Positions 27,924-35,402 of a DNA stretch of 64,000 nucleotides are shown here, piece by piece. Origin of the DNA: a bacterium (GTDB lineage: Bacteria; Desulfobacterota; Binatia; DP-6); contig JAHCID010000001.1 of the NCBI GenBank assembly GCA_026129405.1, positions 713,237 through 777,236 on the forward strand, given 5' to 3'. The notes beneath the pieces are model-generated. The model saw only the letters and a program-made list of their open reading frames with translations. It ran no database searches and had not been told where the DNA came from. The position numbers and the translations under genes are program-made. The first letter of the stretch is position 1. Each line of letters starts with the position of its first letter.

Positions 27924-28425
27924 TCACGCCCTCACCTCCGCCCCGAACCCGATCCGCCGCCGCTGCTTCGGTTCCGGCAGCGTCATCAGCTCGCGGATCG
28001 CGTCGAACACGACTTTGAACTGCCGATCGTACTTCTGCTCCAGCGCGTCGAGCTTGCGGGCAAGGTCCGCGTGCGTAGCCAGCAAGCGGCGCAGCTTCAC
28101 GAACGTCCGCATGATGTTGCCGTGAACTGCCCGATCGCTGCGGAGGACGCTCGACAGCATCGCCAAACCCTGCTCGGTGAAGGCATACGGCGGATACCAG
28201 CGCCCGCCCCACGAACTTTGAGGTCACAATCTGTGACCTCAAATCGTCGAGCTCCGATGTCGTGAGACGGAACATGAAGTCGGAAGGAAACCGCCTCAGG
28301 TTCCGCTTGATGGCTTGGACGAGCACCTTGGTCTCGACGCCGTAGGGGAGCGCCAGATCTGCATCGAGCATCACCTTGTGGCCGCGGACGAGCAGAATCG
28401 CTTGCTCGATTCGCACGAGCATCAT
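27924..28425 (-). pseudogene. ORF6N-domain (phage-type) protein, frameshifted
   Basis: The N-terminal half, MLVRIEQAILLVRGHKVMLD then RNLRRFPSDFMFRLT, is the ORF6N DNA-binding domain found in phage antirepressor-type proteins. After LRSQIVTS the frame breaks; the expected continuation [20 protein letters not shown] runs in another frame up to [16 protein letters not shown]. Removing one A of the AAA at 28217-28219 (TTT on the plus strand) restores the whole protein. It is either a genuine pseudogene or a one-base assembly error. It sits between the two cas3 genes, at the right edge of module B. Confidence 0.8.
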
Positions 28426-28450
28426 TGGACCACCGCGTGGCCGCATCGCC

Positions 28451-31400
28451 TCACGCCGCATCCGCCCGCCCCACCCGCAGCAGATCCACCCCCTCATCCC
28501 CCCAAACCTGCTCGCGCGCCGACGCCCGCCAGTCCGCCACCCGCACCAGCGCCTCCATCCACGCCAGCCGGAACGGCCCGTACCGCGCGACGAGCCCCTG
28601 CACCCGCTCCGCCCACGACCGCCCCGCCGCGCCGCCGCCCAGCTCGGCGACGTCGAGCCGCAGCACCGCCGAGCGCACCGTCTCGCGCTCCCCGATCTGC
28701 AGCCCCGGCAGGCGATCCCCGTCCCAGACGCCGCGCGCGAAGCGCTTAGCCGGATCCTCGGGGGCGCGCTCGTCGGGGAGCGCGCGCAGCCCCATGCGCA
28801 CCTTCCCGTGGTGGGCCGCGACCAGGTACGCGACCAGATCGGCGTCGGGCTCGCCGTCGTGCTGATCGATCCAGGCGAGCGCGGAGGCCAGCTCGTGCCG
28901 GAAGTGGCGGCGCTCGTGTCGCCCCGAGCAGGGCGACTTGGCGAGCGCGCCGGCGGCGAGGCCGGCGACCGCCGTGCAGCTCCGCAGCGTCTTCTGGAAG
29001 ACGGGATGCACCTTGCCTACGTCGTGCCAGCGCGCGGCGCGCTCTACCGCCGCGCGCTCCACAGAGGCGCCGAGCGCGTCGCACAGGGCGCGCGCCTCGT
29101 CCTCCACGTCGACGAGGTGCCGTTCGAGGGCGACGGGATGGATCTGGCAGCTCCGCCAGTCGGCGTCGTAGTCCTCGGCGGGCTGCGGCTCCTCGGGCGC
29201 GATCGGCTCCACGCGCGTGCGGCTCGACGCCAGGAAGCCGAGGCGCGGATCGTAGCCGCCGAGCGCGGCGTCGAGGAGCAGCGTCTCGCCCGGCCGCGCG
29301 CGCCGATCGAGCGGCACCCATGCGCCGTCGAGCGCATCGCGACGGCGGATCGCGCCAACCTCGACGCGGATGCGCTTGCGGTACGTCTCGAGCTCCGAGA
29401 GCCCGGCGCGGCACAGCTCGTCGCGCTCGGGAGCCGGCGCCTCGGCCGGCGTGGCGGCGGACAGGTCGCGCCAGAACACCGCGACGTCGAGCTCGTCGGC
29501 GTCGCGCACGTATGGGGAGACGTCGATGTCGAAGCCGGAGAGGTCGGCCTGGGTGTCGAAGAGATCGAGCAGATCGCGGCGTCGCAGCACGAGGCCCGGC
29601 TTCGGCTCGGTGCGAGCGGGCGGGAGGGCCGACGGGCTCGCGCTCGTGAGCGACGCCAGGCATGCGCGGGCGTCGTCGAGCTCTGCGGCCGTGTACGGGA
29701 GCGGCAGCTTCTCCTCGCTCGCGACGTCGATCCAGCGCACCGTCGCGTCGTCGAGCTCGCCGTAGCGGTTGGCGCGGCCGAAGCGCTGCACCAGCGACGG
29801 CCACGGCGCGAGCTCCGTGAAGAGCGTCGCGGCACTCACGTCGATGCCGGCTTCGAGCGCCTGCGTGGAGACGGCGATCGTGCCCGCCTCGCGCGGCGGC
29901 GCCGTCAGGCGTCGTTCGGCGGCCAGGCGATCGCCGGGGCGGAAGCGGGCGTGGACCAGCACGAGGTCGGGCTCGAGGCTCTGGCGGTCGAGCTCCTGGT
30001 ACAGCGCCTGCGCGCGCGCCACCGAGTTCAGGAAGACGAGCGTGCGCGTTCCGGGGCGATGCGCCTTCAGCACCTCGGCTGCGAGCGCGGTGACGTAGCC
30101 CGCGGCGTCGCGCTTGGCGCTCTCGACGTCGAGCCGTGTCCGGGCTCGCGCCACCGTCTTCGGTGCATGGAGGCGCCGCCGTACGTCGGGGTGGGCGCGG
30201 TCGGCGTCGTCGAGCGAGAGCCGGACCGCGCCCGGCAGATGCGCCGCGAAGTCGGCCGTCGCCAGCCAGCGCTCGTCCAGCGTGGCGGAGAGCCAGAGGC
30301 TGCGCGTGTCGTGCGGGATGCCGAGCGACCGCCGCAGGCCTTCGAGCTGTGCGGACGTCGCCTGGCCGGGGCCCATGAGCTGGACCTCGTCGAAGACCCA
30401 CAGCGCATCCGTGTGCAGGAGCGCGAACGGCACCGGCCAACGTGCGCGCGGTACGCCGTAGCCGCGCATGAGCGCGGCCGACAGCAGGAGATCCTGCGTC
30501 CCGACGATGATCGCCGGGCTCTCGGGCTGCCCCGTCCAGGCGTCGTCGCGCGCGCCGCCCATCTGGAGGTACACCTGCGGCGGTGCGATGCCGGCGTCGT
30601 CGAAGAGCGCGCGGCTGGCGTCCAGCCAGCGGCGCGCGGTGCCCGCGGTCTGCTCGACTAGGACGCGCATCGGCAGGCAGTAGACGAGGCGGCGCGGCGT
30701 GGCGGCGTCGGCGCGGAGCAGCCGGTGCAGCCAGGCGACGATCACCGCGGCGGTCTTGCCGAGTCCGGTCGGTATCTCGACGATCTCCGGCCACGGTCCG
30801 TCCGCGAGACGCTGCTGATACGGATACGGCTCGGTGCCGGTGAGCGTGCGGAAGAACGTGGCGTAGTCGAGGTTTGCTTCCATGTCGTGGGCCCTCGGAG
30901 TTTCCCGGACCGACGACGGCTCCTCCGGGTCGGCATCCGGCGCCAGCGTGCGGATCCGGCGCCACGACACGAGACGCACGCCCGAGCGTTCGCTCGACAC
31001 GTCGCCGCTATGGACGAGTGTTGGTGGGCCGAAGCTCGCCGTCGAGCGCTCCACCTGCGCGCGCAGCGAGGTCAGCCAGGCCGGCGACGGCGTTCTGCTC
31101 GCCTTCACCTCGACCGGCACCTGACGCTCGCCCTCGTCGATCAGGACGTCGATCTCGTTGCCGGCACGATCCCGCCAGAACGAAAGGTTCGCCGGCAGCC
31201 CGGCATTGTAGCGGGCCTTCAGGAGCTCGGTGACGACCCAGGTTTCGAAGAGCGCCCCGCGCGCCGGGTGACGGGCGAGGTCGCGAGCGCTGCGGATGCC
31301 GATGACCGCAGCCGCGAGGCCGGGATCGATCACGTACAGCTTCGGCGTCCGGACCGGGCGCTTGCGGAAGCTGGGCTCGTTCGCCGGCAGCCGGAAGAGC

Positions 31401-32140
31401 ACGTAGCTCGCTTCCAGGACCGACAGCCACTCGAGCGCCGTGCGTTGGTCGACGCCGCAATCCGCGGCCAGCGAGGTGACGTTGACGAGCTGGCCCGTGC
31501 GCGATGCGCAGGCCTGGAAGAAGCGGTCGAAGGTCGTGAGGTCGCGGATGTTGGCGACCCGGCGAACGTCGCGCTCGACGTACGTGCGCAGGTAGTCGAG
31601 GTACCAGCGCCGCGGATCGACCGGCCGGTCGTGGACGGGCGGAAAGAGGCCGCGGAACAGCAGCTCGTCGAGGCTCGCCGGCTCCCGCCCCGCGTCCTGC
31701 AGCTCGGCCAGGGAGAACGGCAGTAGCTCCAGGATGGCGACGCGCCCGGCGAGCGATTGGGTGATCGCTTCGAGGAGCTGGATCTGCTGCGAGCCGATGA
31801 GGATGAAGAGGCCCATCCGGGCGTCGCGATCGAGGATCGCCTGGAGGTAGCGGAATAGGTCGGGACAGCGCTGGGCCTCGTCGAGAACGGCGCCGTCGGG
31901 GAATCGCGCGAGGAAGCCGCGTGGGTCGCTGGCGGCGTGCTGCTCCTCGTCCGGGTCCTCGAGGGAGCAGTAGGGTCTGTCGCGAAGGAGGCGACGGGCC
32001 AGGGTCGTTTTCCCGGACTGAGCAGGTCCCGTAAGGATCACTCCCTTGTTGGATGCAAGTGCGCATCGCGCTGATTTATCAGCGATTCTTGCTAGCTCAT
32101 GCGACGGCACTTTTATGGCTGATTCATCCTTGCTTGGCAA
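28451..32140 (-). CDS. cas3: DUF4143 AAA ATPase fused in frame to type I-G Cas3 (module A)
   Basis: One uninterrupted frame encodes 1229 residues. Residues 1 to about 395 are a COG1373-type ATPase: Walker A GPAQSGKT (38-45), Walker B LDEAQ (86-90), then DUF4143 with the nuclease-like FETWVVTELLKARYN and EIDVLID...VPVEVKAS. A 25-residue acidic/Pro linker follows. From Met420 (MEANLDYATFFRTLTG) it is a complete type I-G Cas3: PTGLGKT, FDEVQLMGPG, SLVQRFGRANRYGE, and C-terminal HD ARWHDVGKVHPVF plus AHHGKVRMGL. The start is a TTG at 32140 overlapping the addA stop; a GTG at 32110 is also possible. Met420 (ATG at 30883) has GAGG 9 nt upstream, so Cas3 alone could also be translated. Confidence 0.88.
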   Translation of the reverse strand: MPSKDESAIKVPSHELARIADKSARCALASNKGVILTGPAQSGKTTLARRLLRDRPYCSLEDPDEEQHAASDPRGFLARFPDGAVLDEAQRCPDLFRYLQAILDRDARMGLFILIGSQQIQLLEAITQSLAGRVAILELLPFSLAELQDAGREPASLDELLFRGLFPPVHDRPVDPRRWYLDYLRTYVERDVRRVANIRDLTTFDRFFQACASRTGQLVNVTSLAADCGVDQRTALEWLSVLEASYVLFRLPANEPSFRKRPVRTPKLYVIDPGLAAAVIGIRSARDLARHPARGALFETWVVTELLKARYNAGLPANLSFWRDRAGNEIDVLIDEGERQVPVEVKASRTPSPAWLTSLRAQVERSTASFGPPTLVHSGDVSSERSGVRLVSWRRIRTLAPDADPEEPSSVRETPRAHDMEANLDYATFFRTLTGTEPYPYQQRLADGPWPEIVEIPTGLGKTAAVIVAWLHRLLRADAATPRRLVYCLPMRVLVEQTAGTARRWLDASRALFDDAGIAPPQVYLQMGGARDDAWTGQPESPAIIVGTQDLLLSAALMRGYGVPRARWPVPFALLHTDALWVFDEVQLMGPGQATSAQLEGLRRSLGIPHDTRSLWLSATLDERWLATADFAAHLPGAVRLSLDDADRAHPDVRRRLHAPKTVARARTRLDVESAKRDAAGYVTALAAEVLKAHRPGTRTLVFLNSVARAQALYQELDRQSLEPDLVLVHARFRPGDRLAAERRLTAPPREAGTIAVSTQALEAGIDVSAATLFTELAPWPSLVQRFGRANRYGELDDATVRWIDVASEEKLPLPYTAAELDDARACLASLTSASPSALPPARTEPKPGLVLRRRDLLDLFDTQADLSGFDIDVSPYVRDADELDVAVFWRDLSAATPAEAPAPERDELCRAGLSELETYRKRIRVEVGAIRRRDALDGAWVPLDRRARPGETLLLDAALGGYDPRLGFLASSRTRVEPIAPEEPQPAEDYDADWRSCQIHPVALERHLVDVEDEARALCDALGASVERAAVERAARWHDVGKVHPVFQKTLRSCTAVAGLAAGALAKSPCSGRHERRHFRHELASALAWIDQHDGEPDADLVAYLVAAHHGKVRMGLRALPDERAPEDPAKRFARGVWDGDRLPGLQIGERETVRSAVLRLDVAELGGGAAGRSWAERVQGLVARYGPFRLAWMEALVRVADWRASAREQVWGDEGVDLLRVGRADAA

Positions 32141-35100
32141 GTTGCGAGTGCCGAATGGGCTCCGGCGAGTGGCGGGGCACGTCTTCCCCGCCGCCGACCT
32201 CCACCCGCACCAACCCCCCGCCCACCACGAAGTGCAGCCACACGCCGACCACCGCCCGCCCCGACGCCGCCCGCATCGCCCCCGCGTACGCTGCGAGCTG
32301 CCCTGTGTGCTCCGCCGCCTTCGCCGCCCACTGCTCCCGGCCGCCCTTGAACGACTTGTGATCGACGACCACCCAGCCGGCGTCCGTGTCGAGCACGAGG
32401 TCGGCGAACCCGGACACGATCGTCTCGCCCTGACGGAGACGGATCGGCCACTCGCGCAGCCAGCGTCGGACCGGGTAGCGCTTCCCCAGGGTCGTGCGCA
32501 GCTCCGTGGCGCGCCGAAGCATCTCGGATTCCGGGACGGCGCCGGCGATGCCGTGGCGGCGGAGGAGCCCCGCGGCGAGCGCGAGGCGCTGGGCGTCGGG
32601 CGCCGACGGGTCGTCGGCGGCCAGGAAGCCGTGCAGGCAGTTGCCGAGCGGCTCCTCGTCGGGATCCCCGTTCAGCGTGAGCCGCCGGCCGACGAGCAGC
32701 GTCTCGGAAACGGTTGCCGTCACCGCGAGCGGCGGCAGTGCCGAGGCTTGCCGGCGCGCAGCGGGCCGCGAGCCGGCGGCCGGAACCGCCGCGGGTGCGA
32801 ACCAGAGCTCCGAGGCGTCGTCGGACCGCGGGCTCGTCGCGACCGCGGCGAAGGTGCGCGTCTCGACCGGGACTCGCACGTCGCCGTCGCCGATCGCGAC
32901 GACGTGGACGCCGGGCTCGCGCGGCAGGCCGAAGCGAACGATGCCGTCCGGCGCGAAGAGCGGGTCGAGGCCCGCGTGGCGCAGGCGCGCCGCGCCGCCC
33001 GGACGGACGGGGAGCACGAGGACGTCGCGTGCCCTGGTGAGCGCGACGTAGAGTGTGCGCAGGTACTCGTCGCGCGCGGCCGATTCGGCCCGGGCCTTCT
33101 CGCCGGACGCGGTGACGGCGTCGGCGAGCGACAGACCGACGCGGTGTCCGCCGTACGGCCACGGCCAGAAGCGGATCCAGCGACCGGCGAGCGGGTCGCC
33201 CAGGTCGATCGTCTCGCGGTCGCTGGTGACGCCGACGTCCCACAGTCGCTCCCGCGGCTTCTGGTCGAGGTCGGCCACCGCGACGATCGGCCACTCGAGC
33301 CCCTTGGCGCCGTGCCACGTGAAGACGACGACGGCGTCGTCGCCGAGCCCTTCGCTCTGCTCGTCGAGTCGCTGTCGTGCCGTTTCGTCGAGCCAGGCTA
33401 GGAGCCCCGCGACCGTGGCCGCGGCTCCGCGCCGCGTGCAGCGCTCCTCGTATGCGCCGGCGAGGCGGCGGAGCGCGTCGAGATTGCCCAGGCGCTGATC
33501 GCGTCTCCCCCAGCAGAGGACGACCCGGGGAGCGTCGATGACGTGGACGACGCGATCGAGCGCTTCGGCGGGCGTGAGCCACGGCAGCTCCGCTCGCAGC
33601 GCCGCGATAGCCTGCACGATGGGATGGTCGGCGGCCCACGCTTCGGACGGCCGTCCGGCGGCCAGGTGGGCGAGCCGATCGACGAGCCAGGCTTCCGGCT
33701 CCGGATCGTCGCGGGTGAGGGAGACGATCTCCGCGAGCGCCAGCGTGTCGTGGGCGTCGAGGAGCAGCTTCATGGCGGCGAGCGTCAGGATCGCCTCGGG
33801 TGTGCGCAGCAATCCGGCGCGTGCCAGTGCCGCCCGCATGCCGGCTCGCTCCAGCGCGGCCGCCACCTCGGCGCAGCTGTCATTGGTGCGACAGAGGATG
33901 GCCACGTCGCCGGGACGCGCGACGCGAACCGCGCCGGTTGCGGGATCGACCACGTGGACGGGGGGCTCATCCCGAAGGCCGAGCAGCACGGCGATGCCGG
34001 CGGCTAGCGCGGCCGACTCCCCCTCGGTGTTCTTCGCGGGCAGCACCCAGGTCTGGAGCGGTACGGGTAGACCGGCTGCTTCGTCCCGCACGGGGTCGAG
34101 GACGATGCGCTCGCGCGGCCAGCGTTCGCCGAACGCGCCGGCGAACAGCTCCGACGTCCAGGCCACCAATGCCGGCCGGGCGCGATACGAGCGTGCGAGG
34201 ATGTCCGCCGGGTCGACCCGACCGGCGGCGCCGACCACCGCGTCCATTAGCAGCGGATCGGCGCCCCGGAAGGCGTAGATGGACTGCTTCGGATCGCCGA
34301 CCCAGACGGAGCGTCGCGCGAGGCGGGCGAGCTCCAGGAACACGGCGAGCTGGATCGGGCTGGTGTCCTGGAACTCGTCGACGAAGGTGACGTCGAGCTC
34401 CGCCGCCAGCACGGCGCGGACCTCCGCGCGCCCGAGGAGGCCCAGCACGAGCGCCTCCTGGTCGACGAAGTCGACGAGCCCGCGCTCGCGCTTCCATGCC
34501 TGGTACGTGTCGAGGCTGCGTGCTGCCAGCTCGAAGACCTGGGTGACGTAGCGCGTGAGGTCGTCGCGGAGTCGCGGGTGCTCGGCGTGGCGTGCGGCGG
34601 TGAGTCGGACGGGCGCTGAGCTCGCCTGGCTCTTGCGACCGGGCTCGGCTTTTCCGAGTCGTGCCCAGGTGCTCCACGGCAGGGCTTCTCCGCGCCGCAG
34701 CGACACCAGGACGGCACGCAGCTCGTCGCCATAGTCCCGCGTCGCTTTGGTCTCGTCGCCCGGGGCGGGGAGAGCTGCGAGGGCGCTCTCGACGGCGTCG
34801 CGCAGCTCGCGATCGAGGGCGGCGTCTCCCGCGGCATCCGTGCGCGGAAGGAGCGCCAGCAGCGACTCGCACGAGCGCCGCCCCGAGGCGCGCACCGCAG
34901 CGGCGTCGAGCGCGTTGGAGCGGGCGGCGTCGATGATGGCTCGGACGCGATGCTGCCAGTCCTTGCGCTCCTCGCCCGGCGGCGAGCGGTCGAAGCCGAA
35001 GGCGCGGTCGAGCCGGAGCAGGTCGTCGATCAGGGTGGGCTCGAGCACCTCGTGCAGCGCCTGCCGGAAGAGGAGCGCCTGGTCGTGCTCCTCGATCACC

Positions 35101-35402
35101 CGCAGCTCGGGCGAAAGACCGGCCTCGAACGCGAAGCGCGCCAGCAGCCGGCCGCACACGCTGTTGACGGTGCCGAGCATCCCGCCGGCGAGGCGATCGG
35201 CCTGCTCGGGGAGGCCTCGCGCGAACGCGGCACGCCGTGCCCGCTCGCCGAGCTCGGCGGCGGCCTTGCGCGTGAACGTGGTGGCGACGACGCCTTCGGG
35301 CCGCGCGGTGCCTGCCATGGACGGGTCGAGAGCGTCCACGAGCTCCTGCGTCAGGCGGAACGTCTTGCCGCTGCCCGCTCCCGCACTGACGATGCGGATC
35401 AC
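32124..35402 (-). CDS. AddA-like UvrD-family helicase with C-terminal PD-(D/E)XK nuclease
   Basis: The product has 1092 residues from a GTG (35402) that overlaps the upstream stop as GTGA and has GAGGAG about 5 nt before it. The N-terminus carries Walker A SAGAGSGKTF, then TTFTRKAAAELGERA, Walker B FVDEFQDTSPIQ, GDPKQSIYAFRGAD, FTWHGAKGLEWP and YVALTRARDV, all helicase motifs of the UvrD/AddA class. The last 150 residues hold a nuclease core (GFADLVLDTDAGWVVVDHKS, with the D...D-x-K arrangement). It acts with the upstream nuclease to resect double-strand ends. It is coupled to the ATPase-Cas3 gene by a 17-nt overlap, so it belongs to the CRISPR transcript. Confidence 0.88.
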   Translation of the reverse strand: MIRIVSAGAGSGKTFRLTQELVDALDPSMAGTARPEGVVATTFTRKAAAELGERARRAAFARGLPEQADRLAGGMLGTVNSVCGRLLARFAFEAGLSPELRVIEEHDQALLFRQALHEVLEPTLIDDLLRLDRAFGFDRSPPGEERKDWQHRVRAIIDAARSNALDAAAVRASGRRSCESLLALLPRTDAAGDAALDRELRDAVESALAALPAPGDETKATRDYGDELRAVLVSLRRGEALPWSTWARLGKAEPGRKSQASSAPVRLTAARHAEHPRLRDDLTRYVTQVFELAARSLDTYQAWKRERGLVDFVDQEALVLGLLGRAEVRAVLAAELDVTFVDEFQDTSPIQLAVFLELARLARRSVWVGDPKQSIYAFRGADPLLMDAVVGAAGRVDPADILARSYRARPALVAWTSELFAGAFGERWPRERIVLDPVRDEAAGLPVPLQTWVLPAKNTEGESAALAAGIAVLLGLRDEPPVHVVDPATGAVRVARPGDVAILCRTNDSCAEVAAALERAGMRAALARAGLLRTPEAILTLAAMKLLLDAHDTLALAEIVSLTRDDPEPEAWLVDRLAHLAAGRPSEAWAADHPIVQAIAALRAELPWLTPAEALDRVVHVIDAPRVVLCWGRRDQRLGNLDALRRLAGAYEERCTRRGAAATVAGLLAWLDETARQRLDEQSEGLGDDAVVVFTWHGAKGLEWPIVAVADLDQKPRERLWDVGVTSDRETIDLGDPLAGRWIRFWPWPYGGHRVGLSLADAVTASGEKARAESAARDEYLRTLYVALTRARDVLVLPVRPGGAARLRHAGLDPLFAPDGIVRFGLPREPGVHVVAIGDGDVRVPVETRTFAAVATSPRSDDASELWFAPAAVPAAGSRPAARRQASALPPLAVTATVSETLLVGRRLTLNGDPDEEPLGNCLHGFLAADDPSAPDAQRLALAAGLLRRHGIAGAVPESEMLRRATELRTTLGKRYPVRRWLREWPIRLRQGETIVSGFADLVLDTDAGWVVVDHKSFKGGREQWAAKAAEHTGQLAAYAGAMRAASGRAVVGVWLHFVVGGGLVRVEVGGGEDVPRHSPEPIRHSQLAKQG

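Noticed and set aside
28376-30661. Open frame of about 760 codons on the plus strand
   Set aside because: It is antisense to the cas3 domain of the fusion; GC-rich codon use keeps the opposite strand open, and the composition (Arg/Ala-rich) is not protein-like.
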